The notes under the pieces were generated by a model. The model made no database searches. It saw only the letters and a list, made by a program, of their open reading frames with translations, and was not told where the DNA came from. A program made the translations under genes and the position numbers. Below are positions 9,835 through 17,787 of a stretch of 64,000 nt of DNA, in pieces. This DNA comes from Bacteroidota bacterium. Lineage in GTDB: Bacteria; Bacteroidota; Bacteroidia; B-17B0; Aurantibacillaceae. The stretch covers positions 1 to 64,000 of the forward strand of contig JAHBTI010000018.1 of NCBI GenBank assembly GCA_019638705.1, in the 5' to 3' direction. Position 1 is the first letter of the stretch. Every line of letters starts with the position of its first letter.

Positions 9835-9859
9835 TATTTCTTTGATTTTAAATTCGGCA

Positions 9860-9867
9860 CAAAAATA
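9860..9867 (-). promoter_or_regulatory. -7 promoter element of acpP operon
   Basis: The minus strand reads TATTTTTG, fitting TAnnTTTG, with TTTG about 18 bases upstream as a -33 box. It lies 25 bases from the acpP start. Confidence 0.55.
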
Positions 9868-9950
9868 AAAATATCATGCCTAAAACAAAATTTTGAGGGT
9901 AAAAAATACGTTTGTATTTGCCTCACAAGCAAAAAACGGTGTATAAGTGC

Positions 9951-10274
9951 TTAAAATTGAGATTGCTCGGCAACAGGAGCATTGGTAAGAATTTGTGAAA
10001 TTTTTCTCACGCGCTCTTTTTGCGACTGAAAATCGTTTTTTAACCGTTCTCTGAAGGTTTTTGCTTTTTCTTCTTTAAAAGCAGGGGCATACATAATATA
10101 ACCCAAAGAGGCAATGGTAAACGTTATGCCCAAAGTATAAAACAGCAACTGCCCCGAAAACTCCTGACCGATATATACTTTAAACTTGTGAATTAAGCCT
10201 GCCTGTGCAGCCTCAATGTTTAAAAACAACAGGCTGACAAGAATGATAATTGTTTTAAGTGTTCTCTTTTTCAT
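9951..10274 (-). CDS. small membrane protein of unknown function
   Basis: A 107-residue protein from the ATG at 10274 (a start at 10301 would add nine residues). Residues 1-22 look like a signal peptide (KKRTLKTIIILVSLLFL, then AAQAG), and a second hydrophobic segment at about 40-60 (LLFYTLGITFTIASLGYIMY) is followed by a basic, helical tail rich in Lys and Arg. I do not recognise a family. It lies between acpP and lptB on the same strand with 66 bases to lptB, so it may be transcribed on its own or lead into lptB. Confidence 0.7.
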   Translation of the reverse strand: MKKRTLKTIIILVSLLFLNIEAAQAGLIHKFKVYIGQEFSGQLLFYTLGITFTIASLGYIMYAPAFKEEKAKTFRERLKNDFQSQKERVRKISQILTNAPVAEQSQF

Positions 10275-10367
10275 TTGGAAATCTGATGTGGAACTTACCA
10301 TTACACGACAGGGAAAGAGAAAAGGTTGGGTGAAAGAATAAAAAAATGTTCAGGCAATTTTTTGAGG

Positions 10368-11093
10368 TTATTTCCTCAACTCAAAATTCTCGCCCAAATA
10401 CACTTTGCGCACCTGCTCGTCGTTTGCCAAATCTTCGGCTGAGCCGCTTTTTATTACGCTGCCCGAATAGAGCAAATAGGCACGGTCAGTTATACTTAAT
10501 GTTTCGTGCACGTTGTGGTCGGTAATTAAAATGCCTATGTTTTTGTCTTTAAGTTTGCGCACTACGGTTTGTATGTCTTCTACGGCAATGGGGTCAACGC
10601 CGGCAAAAGGCTCGTCCAACAAAATAAATTTAGGGTCAGTTGCCAAGGCACGGGCTATTTCGGTTCTGCGGCGTTCGCCACCGCTCAGCTGGTCGCCCAA
10701 ATTTTTACGCACATGATGCAGCGCAAATTCGTCTAATAAACTTTCGGCTTTTAAATGTTGTTCTTTTTTGGTGAGTTTGGTCATTTCTAAAATGGCGTAC
10801 AAATTATCTTCAATGCTCAACTTGCGAAACACCGATGCTTCCTGCGGCAAATAACCAATGCCCAACTGTGCGCGGCGGTACATAGGCTCTTTGGTAATGT
10901 CTTTATCGTCCAAGAAAATTTTTCCGCTGTTGGGTTTTACCATGCCCACAATCATATAAAACGAAGTGGTTTTTCCCGCACCGTTCGGACCAAGCAAACC
11001 TACAATTTCGCCCTGCGCCACCTGCACCGACACATTATTTGCCACCGTGCGCGTTTTATACTTTTTTACTAAATTTTCGCTTCTTAAAATCAT
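10368..11093 (-). CDS. lptB: LPS export ABC transporter ATP-binding protein
   Basis: ATPase that drives extraction of lipopolysaccharide from the inner membrane with LptF/LptG. It has 241 residues. Walker [10 protein letters not shown] is at residues 35-43, the ABC signature is LSGGERRR, Walker B is [12 protein letters not shown] and the switch histidine is in LITDHNVHE. The [12 protein letters not shown] region is characteristic of LptB rather than LivF-type transporters. It follows the DUF5686 gene by four bases. The matching outer-membrane LptD is encoded about 39 kb away, at 49934-52525. Confidence 0.94.
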   Translation of the reverse strand: MILRSENLVKKYKTRTVANNVSVQVAQGEIVGLLGPNGAGKTTSFYMIVGMVKPNSGKIFLDDKDITKEPMYRRAQLGIGYLPQEASVFRKLSIEDNLYAILEMTKLTKKEQHLKAESLLDEFALHHVRKNLGDQLSGGERRRTEIARALATDPKFILLDEPFAGVDPIAVEDIQTVVRKLKDKNIGILITDHNVHETLSITDRAYLLYSGSVIKSGSAEDLANDEQVRKVYLGENFELRK

Positions 11094-11097
11094 GATG

Positions 11098-13563
11098 CTA
11101 CAAGGCTAACTGAAATCCGAATTTGATGCCAAAGTTATCAATCTTTCGCGGCATTTGGTAGGTAAACCGCCAAAAGGCATCAACCCGAAAAATTTTAAAA
11201 ATATTTTCAATGCCCGCACTTGCTTCAAGGTACGCACCTTTATCTAAAGCAGATAATGTTTCGGGAAAAATTAAGGCAGCCTTATTTTTGTTGTTTACCG
11301 AACCCCACAAGGCTTTGGCAGACAGCACCTCGCGCCATTTGAGTTTTCGCAACAAGGGAATTTTGTTTAAAAACAAGCCTTCAAAATGATGAAATAACGA
11401 TACGGAAGCATATTGGTCGCTCACAAATTCGTAATAATTCATCATATTAAAAGCGGCGTTATCGGAAATGTAGGTTTGGTTGCCTCCGTGCAGCTCCATT
11501 AAAGGATATGGCAGTGTTCCCCAGATTTTTCCGCCTGCCAGCACATAATCGGTATAGCCGAGAATGGGTGTGATGCGAATGCGGTGGCTTACGTTCATTA
11601 CTGCTTTATGATAATCGTATTGCCCCTTAAATACATTTTGTAAAGACTTGGCGTAATTTAACTGAATGATAGGGTAACGGGTATCAATAGATATGCGTGT
11701 AAATCCCTCGCCCACAAATTTCTCTTTCCATGCAAAGCGAATGTTTATGCGGGCTTCGGTATTGGTAATAGAGCCTTGCTCTGCGGTAGTGCCGTCCAGC
11801 TTTTTGTACTGATATTCTCCTCCGTTCAAAGCCGTCAGTTCGCGCCCCACTAATGTAAAGCGCGTGGTTAATCCCGGAAACCACTCGCGCTCATAATAGG
11901 CTTGGGTAGTGCTTACGCGCGTAAAAATGATGTTTGGCGTGGTGCGAAACAACGAAGCAAACGCGTTGTCCTGCGAAAAGCCGTTGGTACTTTGCCCAAG
12001 AATTTCGTTATCGCTTTTAAAGTTAATACCCACTATTTGGCGGTGTGGTTTTTTGGTAAGAAAAGTTTTAAAGCCCAGGGCGTATTTCCATTTTTCGTCG
12101 CGTATGCCATAAGCCACATAACCGTTCAGCTCATACCATTTGCTGAACAGCTGACTGGTGCGCCCGCCAAATCTAAGCCGCAAACCTTCCACAATGTTGT
12201 ATGACACCAAATTTGTATAGGGTCCTATTTCAAAATTGTTTACTTCTTTGTAGCCGCTCACTATCATATAAAAAATGTCCACCCACGTTTTGTATATGGG
12301 CAAAGACTGAATGGTGTCAATCATTTTAAATACTTTTAGTTCGCGCTGGGTAAGGCTGTCGTGGCGGTTTTCAGCCCAAAACGCATCGCTGCGTTTGGTG
12401 GCATCTTCGCTTACTTCAATTTTGTCGGCAAAGGCATAAAACGCATCGTCTTTTGCTTGGTTTGCAACAAATTTTTTGTACGAGGTGGTTTTTCTGCCGT
12501 AAAAACCCGTTGTGTTTTTGGTGGGCGAAAAATCAATAACTAAGCGGTCTTTGCTTAAAAACCAAGTGCTGTCGCTGTACGAAAACTCCTGAATAATGTT
12601 GGCGGTGTTTATAAAGTTAAGGTTGGCTTCTTTGGGCAGGCTCATTTCCAAACGCTTTACACCCCAGGTGGTGTCGGCAATCCAAATGTTTCCGGTAAAA
12701 CTAAGCTCTTGCGTGCGCTTGGGTTTAAAGCTGAGATGATACAGATATTGGTTGTTTTCAAAAACACTGTCCTGCAAATAAAACTTGTAATAAAACAAAG
12801 CGTTTTCGCTCAGGGGGCTTGGCAATTGTTTGCTAAACACGATGATGTTATTGTCGTAAATGTTTATGTTTAAATACATATCGCCCATTACCTGCGATAT
12901 GCTTTCGTTTTCTACACCCGTAATTTTTGAAGCAATTACCACTTCTTTTTTGCGCAGGGGGTTACTTTTATAATACACCTGCGATAAGTTTTCTATAATA
13001 AAAAACGGCAGCGATGGTTTTTCGCCGCTAAACGTGCTGTCCACATTATCAAACACAAAAGCAATGGGTTTCAGCAGTTTGTTGTTACGCATATCTTTCG
13101 GAATGCGGGCAAGGTCAAATTCTATTTTGTTATAGGTTTCGTATTCGTAAGCCGCAAGTTTGTTGCGGTTGTTGTGACTTTTATGTTTTATGGCGTTGCG
13201 AATAATGCGGTGCGCGGGGTTTTCGCCTGCATCCACCACAATTTCGTCCAAAGCAAAACCACCCTCGTTGCTCATGGGGAAATTAATTTCCTGCGTTTGC
13301 AAATTTTTGTTGATTGCGCGTGCCATACGTTTATAACCCACATAACTTGCAATTAAGCTGTCGCCAAGCTGCGAGGTTTTAATTACAAAGTTGCCGTCAA
13401 AATCGCTTTGTGTGCCAATGTTTAATCCTTTAATAATAACAGGCACAAAGGGCAGGGCTTCTTTGCTTTGGGCTTCAAAAATTTTTCCGCGAATGACATA
13501 TTGTGCCTTTGCAAAAAAGGGAACTAAAAGCAGTAAAAAAAAAGGAATGCCTTTTGGCTTCAT
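11098..13563 (-). CDS. DUF5686 / carboxypeptidase-regulatory-like outer-membrane protein
   Basis: An 821-residue predicted outer-membrane protein. Residues 1-20 are a signal peptide ([14 protein letters not shown]). Residues 21-110 form a CarboxypepD_reg-like domain ([19 protein letters not shown], then DGNFVIKTS). The rest matches DUF5686, with a conserved block [18 protein letters not shown] near residue 110 and a C-terminal half of alternating strands that looks like a beta-barrel ending in a hydrophobic/aromatic strand ([10 protein letters not shown]). The role is unknown; the family is Bacteroidota-specific and is sometimes annotated with TonB-linked proteins. The lptB gene starts four bases after it on the same strand, so they are probably cotranscribed. 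Confidence 0.85.
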   Translation of the reverse strand: MKPKGIPFFLLLLVPFFAKAQYVIRGKIFEAQSKEALPFVPVIIKGLNIGTQSDFDGNFVIKTSQLGDSLIASYVGYKRMARAINKNLQTQEINFPMSNEGGFALDEIVVDAGENPAHRIIRNAIKHKSHNNRNKLAAYEYETYNKIEFDLARIPKDMRNNKLLKPIAFVFDNVDSTFSGEKPSLPFFIIENLSQVYYKSNPLRKKEVVIASKITGVENESISQVMGDMYLNINIYDNNIIVFSKQLPSPLSENALFYYKFYLQDSVFENNQYLYHLSFKPKRTQELSFTGNIWIADTTWGVKRLEMSLPKEANLNFINTANIIQEFSYSDSTWFLSKDRLVIDFSPTKNTTGFYGRKTTSYKKFVANQAKDDAFYAFADKIEVSEDATKRSDAFWAENRHDSLTQRELKVFKMIDTIQSLPIYKTWVDIFYMIVSGYKEVNNFEIGPYTNLVSYNIVEGLRLRFGGRTSQLFSKWYELNGYVAYGIRDEKWKYALGFKTFLTKKPHRQIVGINFKSDNEILGQSTNGFSQDNAFASLFRTTPNIIFTRVSTTQAYYEREWFPGLTTRFTLVGRELTALNGGEYQYKKLDGTTAEQGSITNTEARINIRFAWKEKFVGEGFTRISIDTRYPIIQLNYAKSLQNVFKGQYDYHKAVMNVSHRIRITPILGYTDYVLAGGKIWGTLPYPLMELHGGNQTYISDNAAFNMMNYYEFVSDQYASVSLFHHFEGLFLNKIPLLRKLKWREVLSAKALWGSVNNKNKAALIFPETLSALDKGAYLEASAGIENIFKIFRVDAFWRFTYQMPRKIDNFGIKFGFQLAL

Positions 13564-13665
13564 GCGCGTTTAAAAATACAAAATAAGAATTAAGTGAAAG
13601 GGTTCTTTTTATTCAGGGTATCAACACCAAAAATTCTGGGGAGTGTGGGTAAGTGAAACAAAAAT

Positions 13666-14019
13666 TTATTTAGCGCAAAGGCAATCGTATCCCCTATTTA
13701 TATATGGCTCTCTATCATTAATGGTTTTTGTGCTGGCTTGGTCTTTTCTGTATATAGAATCCCAGCGAATTACAATTATTGTATCAGATGAATATTTTTC
13801 GTAAAAAGTTTGTATTGAATCTGCAAGAGTTTTATCGGTATTAAAGTTAATTGTAGAGCAATATGTTTTTTGAGTAATTGTTGTGTCTGTTTTGGTATCT
13901 TTTGCTGTGAGGATAGTGCAACCAAGTTCGCGTACGCAATCACAACTGCCTGCACAAGCATAAAGTAAAGTTGAAACTATTATAATTATTAATGCGTTGA
14001 TGAATTTCATGTTTTTCAA
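13666..14019 (-). CDS. small predicted lipoprotein, unknown function
   Basis: A 117-residue protein with an N-terminal hydrophobic stretch (FINALIIIIVSTLLYAC) ending in a lipobox-like LYAC at about Cys22, so it is probably a lipoprotein. Five further cysteines (CDC, GC, YC and CLC near the end) could form disulfides or bind metal. I recognise no family. It stands alone between the DUF5686 gene and purM, 17 bases downstream of the purM stop on the same strand. Confidence 0.65.
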   Translation of the reverse strand: MKNMKFINALIIIIVSTLLYACAGSCDCVRELGCTILTAKDTKTDTTITQKTYCSTINFNTDKTLADSIQTFYEKYSSDTIIVIRWDSIYRKDQASTKTINDREPYINRGYDCLCAK

Positions 14020-14036
14020 AAATATAAAAACAAACT

Positions 14037-15239
14037 CTAATACTCAAACACACCAAACTCCGATTTCACCGTTACTTTTTTACCCTTGCCTTTTTCAACG
14101 CGACCGATAATTTGTGCGTCCACATTAAAACTTTTGCTGATGTCAATGATTGTTTGCGCTTGGGTTTCGCTTACATACAATTCCATGCGATGCCCCATGT
14201 TAAAGACTTTGTACATTTCTTTGTAATCGGTGTGGCTTTGCTCGTGAATGGTTTTAAACAATGGCGGCACGGCAAATAAATTATCTTTTATAACGTGCAA
14301 ATCGTCATTTAAAAAATGTAACACTTTGGTTTGCGCGCCACCGCTGCAATGCACAATACCGTCAATATTTCCTTTTAATTCTGAAATTACTTTTTTAATA
14401 ATTGGTGCGTAAGTGCGTGTTGGCGATAACACCAATTTTGCAGCATCAATAGTTTCAGAAATTTCTTTTCCGTTTTTGTCTTTATATGAAACAGAAATTT
14501 TATCCGTCAAATTTAAACCGCCTGTATAAACAACATTTTCAGGCAAAGCGTTATCATAACTTTCAGGAAATTTTTTAGCGACTGATTTATTAAATACATC
14601 GTGTCTTGCGCTTGTTAAACCGTTGCTGCCCATACCGCCGTTGTATGCGTTTTCGTAAGTGGCTTTGCCGTAGCTGCACAAACCTACAATCACGTTTCCT
14701 GCTTTTATATTGTCGTTTGAAATAACTTTTTCGCGTTCCATGCGGCACATTACGGTGCTGTCCACAATTACGGTGCGCACCAAATCGCCCACATCAGCAG
14801 TTTCACCGCCCGTGCTGAAAATAGAAATGCCGTTGTCGCGCAAATTTTGCAACACTTCTTCCGTGCCGTTTATGATTGCAGAAATTACCTCACCCGAAAT
14901 CAAATTTTTATTTCGTCCTATGGTTGATGACAACAAAATATTATCCGTTGCGCCCACACAAATTAAATCGTCCACGTTCATAATCACCGCATCTTGCGCA
15001 ATGCCGCGCCACACACTTAAATCGCCTGTTTCTTTCCAATACATATAAGCGAGCGAAGATTTTGTTCCCGCGCCGTCTGCGTGCATTACCAAACAATGTT
15101 GGTTGCTTCCGCTCAAAGTATCGGGCACAATTTTGCAAAATGCTTTCGGAAACAGTCCTTTGTCTAATTTGGAAATTGCCGCGTGCACATCTTCTTTGCC
15201 CGCCGACACACCGCGCAGTTGGTATTTATTGTCGCTCAT
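14037..15239 (-). CDS. purM: phosphoribosylformylglycinamidine cyclo-ligase (AIR synthetase) homologue
   Basis: Closes the imidazole ring in step five of purine synthesis using ATP. From the ATG at 15239 it has 400 residues, the size of the Bacteroidota PurM branch; the open frame extends 19 residues further without support. The N-terminal metal/ATP region (HADGAGTKSSLAY, then MNVDDLICVGAT), the glycine-rich GGETADVGD and the C-terminal PurM fold segment (YKVFNMGHRMELYV) are all present. It stands alone in this window, with no other pur genes. Confidence 0.9.
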   Translation of the reverse strand: MSDNKYQLRGVSAGKEDVHAAISKLDKGLFPKAFCKIVPDTLSGSNQHCLVMHADGAGTKSSLAYMYWKETGDLSVWRGIAQDAVIMNVDDLICVGATDNILLSSTIGRNKNLISGEVISAIINGTEEVLQNLRDNGISIFSTGGETADVGDLVRTVIVDSTVMCRMEREKVISNDNIKAGNVIVGLCSYGKATYENAYNGGMGSNGLTSARHDVFNKSVAKKFPESYDNALPENVVYTGGLNLTDKISVSYKDKNGKEISETIDAAKLVLSPTRTYAPIIKKVISELKGNIDGIVHCSGGAQTKVLHFLNDDLHVIKDNLFAVPPLFKTIHEQSHTDYKEMYKVFNMGHRMELYVSETQAQTIIDISKSFNVDAQIIGRVEKGKGKKVTVKSEFGVFEY

Positions 15240-15465
15240 AATCAGGCGCAAAAGTAATGTTTTACGATTATGTAATGAATAATTGCCCCGTCGCACCTTT
15301 AAAATATATTGATATTCAACTATTTAATAGGTGAAAAATGAGTTATTCATCTATTTTTTACCGAAAAAACTGCCCAAACATGAGTTGGATAAAATTAAGG
15401 GGGGATAGTAAAATTACCCAAAAATGGGTAGGTTTTGTAAAAATTGTATGGTGTATATTTACCCC

Positions 15466-15545
15466 CGTAGTTTTAGTGTTAAACCCGCGAGTGCGTAGTT
15501 TCACTTTGTTGGGAAAAGAGGCTTTTAATTAAGCCTCTTTTTTTG
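15466..15545 (+). ncRNA. candidate small RNA with intrinsic terminator
   Basis: The 246-base gap between purM and the J-domain gene holds a promoter-like TATATTTA (15454-15461) with TTTG at 15434-15437, then about 80 bases ending in a strong terminator. Inside is a second possible hairpin: CCC-GAGTG pairing with CACTT-GGG across the 15484-15513 region. No convincing protein is encoded. It may be a free small RNA, or a short transcript ended just before the downstream gene. I do not recognise an Rfam family (not SRP RNA, tmRNA or RNase P). Confidence 0.4.
15515..15544 (+). terminator. intrinsic terminator upstream of the J-domain gene
   Basis: Ten-base perfect stem AAAGAGGCTT / AAGCCTCTTT with loop TTAATT, running into a T tract (15538-15544). 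No annotated plus-strand gene precedes it, which is the reason to suspect a small RNA at 15466-15545. Confidence 0.8.
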
Positions 15546-15559
15546 TTTGGGTCATTTGC

Positions 15560-15567
15560 TAACTTTG
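15560..15567 (+). promoter_or_regulatory. -7 element abutting the J-domain gene start
   Basis: TAACTTTG matches TAnnTTTG exactly. It is followed by eight consecutive C residues and then the TTG start codon at 15576. The predicted transcription start falls only about five bases before the start codon. Confidence 0.6.
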
Positions 15568-15575
15568 CCCCCCCC

Positions 15576-16097
15576 TTGGTTAATTACTATCACATATTGG
15601 GCTTAGAAACAGGCGCAAACATGGAAGCCGTAAAAATTGCCTTTCGGCGTTTGGCAAAATTGTATCACCCCGATATGAACCCCGAAGACAAAAACCGTTT
15701 TGAGATTATTTTAAAAGCTTATGAAACTTTGTCAGACCAAAGTTTACGCAAGACTTACGATTACAAACTAAATTATTTTGAAACAACACAAAAGTATGTA
15801 AGCGAGAAAAAAACCGCAACAACCAAAACGTGGAGTTTTGACGAAAAGGAATTAAAACGCCGACAGTATTATAACGAGTACATAAAAAAACATGCCAAAC
15901 AGGCTTCGGAATACGCAGCCGAAACGGAAAGCGCAAAACCTTACAACGAGTTTAAATATATTTTGTTTGCCACACCTTTGGCGGTAATTTTATTTTTGCT
16001 GATTATGAATGTTGCTTCGCGCGACAGAGCAGAGGTAATAAACAGCAATTTGCTGCAAACAAAAAAAGACACACTTTACACAAAACCAAAACCATGA
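15576..16097 (+). CDS. membrane-anchored J-domain protein
   Basis: Predicted DnaK co-chaperone tethered to the membrane. From a TTG start it has 173 residues. The J-domain occupies residues 1-65 (VNYYHILGL, then the HPD tripeptide at 31-33), and a single hydrophobic segment lies near residues 125-147 (LFATPLAVILFLLIMNV) with a short basic tail. The next in-frame ATG lies inside the J-domain, so TTG 15576 is the sensible start; the frame extends to TTG 15543, but that lies in the terminator T-tract and upstream of the -7 element. Its stop overlaps the epimerase start (ATGA), so it leads a J-protein / epimerase / ferredoxin operon. Confidence 0.82.
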   Translation: MVNYYHILGLETGANMEAVKIAFRRLAKLYHPDMNPEDKNRFEIILKAYETLSDQSLRKTYDYKLNYFETTQKYVSEKKTATTKTWSFDEKELKRRQYYNEYIKKHAKQASEYAAETESAKPYNEFKYILFATPLAVILFLLIMNVASRDRAEVINSNLLQTKKDTLYTKPKP

Positions 16098-16498
16098 TAC
16101 AAAAAATAGAACACATTGGCATTGCCGTAAAAAATTTGGAAACAAGCAATGAGTTGTTTAAAAAACTTTTCGGCAACTCACACTACAAAATTGAAGCCGT
16201 AGAAAGCGAGGGCGTAAGCACTTCTTTTTTTATGCTGGGCGAAACAAAAATTGAATTGCTGCAAGCTACAAATAACGAAAGTTCCATTGCAAAATTTATT
16301 GAAAAAAAAGGCGAGGGCATTCATCACATTGCTTATGCCGTTAATAACATTGAAGCAGAAATGCAACGTTTAAAAAACGAAGGCTTTGAACTGATTAACG
16401 CGCAACCCAAAGACGGCGCGGATAACAAACGTATTTGTTTTTTACACCCGAAAACCACAAACGGTGTTTTAGTTGAATTGTGTGAGGATAAAAAATAA
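16094..16498 (+). CDS. mce: methylmalonyl-CoA epimerase
   Basis: Interconverts (2R)- and (2S)-methylmalonyl-CoA, linking succinyl-CoA and propionyl-CoA. A 134-residue glyoxalase-fold protein with paired beta-alpha-beta-beta-beta modules. The metal ligands are visible as His7 (IEHIGIAV), Glu near FMLGETKIELL, His in GIHHIAY and Glu in VLVELCE at the C-terminus. Its start overlaps the J-domain gene by four bases, and ferredoxin follows after four bases. No methylmalonyl-CoA mutase gene lies in the window. Confidence 0.92.
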   Translation: MIQKIEHIGIAVKNLETSNELFKKLFGNSHYKIEAVESEGVSTSFFMLGETKIELLQATNNESSIAKFIEKKGEGIHHIAYAVNNIEAEMQRLKNEGFELINAQPKDGADNKRICFLHPKTTNGVLVELCEDKK

Positions 16499-16502
16499 AA
16501 TT

Positions 16503-16829
16503 ATGAGCGACATAAAAATAAACATTCAAAATCCCGATAACAGCGTTACTACATTAGACGCGCCAACCGACATGGGCTTGAGCCTTATGGAATTTTTAAA
16601 AGGAAATGAATACGATATTTTAGCAACTTGCGGCGGTATGGCATTATGCGCCACTTGCCATGTGCAGGTAATTAGCGGGTTTAACAAACTTCCCGAAATT
16701 TCAAACGATGAATATGCGATGTTGGATACATTGCCAAATATTACCGATACTTCGCGTTTGGCTTGTCAGTTGCGGCTGAACGAAGATTTGGATAATGTTA
16801 CCGTAAAAATTATGGGCGACGGACTTTAG
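16503..16829 (+). CDS. adrenodoxin-type [2Fe-2S] ferredoxin
   Basis: Small electron carrier of 108 residues from the ATG at 16503 (the open frame reaches 16473, inside the upstream gene). The four cluster ligands are Cys43, Cys49, Cys52 (C-x5-C-x2-C) and Cys88 in LACQL, the adrenodoxin/ISC-ferredoxin pattern. It is third in the J-domain / mce / ferredoxin operon; the pairing with a J-protein recalls Fe-S assembly operons (hscB-fdx), but this J-protein has a membrane anchor and is not HscB. Redox partner unknown. Confidence 0.9.
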   Translation: MSDIKINIQNPDNSVTTLDAPTDMGLSLMEFLKGNEYDILATCGGMALCATCHVQVISGFNKLPEISNDEYAMLDTLPNITDTSRLACQLRLNEDLDNVTVKIMGDGL

Positions 16830-16833
16830 AAAT

Positions 16834-17634
16834 TTAGTATGGACTTTGTTTTCTAATTAACACAGAAAATAATTTCGGGAAAAACCACCTGATTTTGATA
16901 ATCAACAATTCTTTGCCGCCCACAAAAATTTCTTCTTTGTTTTTTTGAATGGCAGAAATTATTTGCAGCGCACATTCTTCGGCACTCATGGCATTTGCAT
17001 GACTTTTGTCCATTTCGTTGTGTTTTTTTCCGTCGGAAGTAACTGCATTTAAAGAAACGTTTGTTTTAATTTTCCCCGGGCAAACAATCAACGTTTTAAT
17101 GCCGAATTTTTCGGTTTCTAAACGTAAGGATTCAAAAAAACCGTGCAAGGCGTGTTTTGCCGCGCTGTATGATGAACGTAAATAAAACCCGAATTTTCCC
17201 GCAATACTGCTGATAACAACAATGTGTCCGCTTTTTTGACGTTTCATGTATGGCAACACGGCTTTGCTCAAACTCACATACGAAAAATAATTTACTTCCA
17301 TGAGTTGGCGGTCAATTTCCAACGGTGTTTCAATCGCTTCACTTCTTTGACTGTAACCGCCGTTGTTTACCAAAATATCAATTCTGCCGAATTTATTTAT
17401 CACCTGCGCTGCCAATGCCGAAGCATTTGAGGTATCACTTAAATCAAAAGGCAAAATCAACATATCTAAGTCAGCTAATTTGGTTTGTGCTGCAACGCGC
17501 TCCAATTCTTCTTTTCGGCGGGCTGATAAAATTAAGCGGGCTTCACGTTTCGCCAACTCTAACGCCAATGCCTCGCCAATGCCCGATGAAGCACCTGTTA
17601 TCCAAATAACTTTGTCTTTAAATTCGTTTTTCAT
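16834..17634 (-). CDS. short-chain dehydrogenase/reductase (SDR)
   Basis: NAD(P)-dependent oxidoreductase of 266 residues. The cofactor motif TGASSGIG is at 13-20, NNGG at 90-93, and the catalytic set is Ser142/143, Tyr156 and Lys160 (YSAAK). The C-terminal stretch is hydrophobic/basic (IIKIRWFFPKLFSVLIRK), as in membrane-associated SDRs of the DHRS7/YqjQ kind. The substrate cannot be assigned. It converges on the ferredoxin gene, with only four bases between stops, and is a single-gene unit. Confidence 0.88.
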   Translation of the reverse strand: MKNEFKDKVIWITGASSGIGEALALELAKREARLILSARRKEELERVAAQTKLADLDMLILPFDLSDTSNASALAAQVINKFGRIDILVNNGGYSQRSEAIETPLEIDRQLMEVNYFSYVSLSKAVLPYMKRQKSGHIVVISSIAGKFGFYLRSSYSAAKHALHGFFESLRLETEKFGIKTLIVCPGKIKTNVSLNAVTSDGKKHNEMDKSHANAMSAEECALQIISAIQKNKEEIFVGGKELLIIKIRWFFPKLFSVLIRKQSPY

Positions 17635-17718
17635 TTTGAAATTAGAAATCCAAAATTACCTAAATAAATTCTTTAGGAAGAGAGGATTTTATATGAACAG
17701 TTTGTTTTTAGGTTAAGT

Positions 17719-17784
17719 TGCTCGCCAAGTCGCTAAAAGAAAGCGAAACAAAAAACTTTGCGTCTCCGCGCCTTTGCGAGAACA
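17719..17784. repeat. imperfect palindrome after metH
   Basis: Arms beginning GCTCGCCAAGTCGC and ending GCGCCTTTGCGAG pair imperfectly. The word AAACTTTGCG recurs near 31380 (GCGACTTTGCG) and 31312-31325 on the other strand. It resembles short extragenic palindromes common in Bacteroidota and lies immediately downstream of the metH stop, where it could end transcription. Confidence 0.45.
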
Positions 17785-17787
17785 AAA

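Noticed and set aside
15338-15532. Open frame of 64 residues before the J-domain gene
   Set aside because: Its composition is not protein-like, it has no homologous look or start context, and it runs straight through the candidate RNA and the 5' arm of the terminator. Treated as non-coding.
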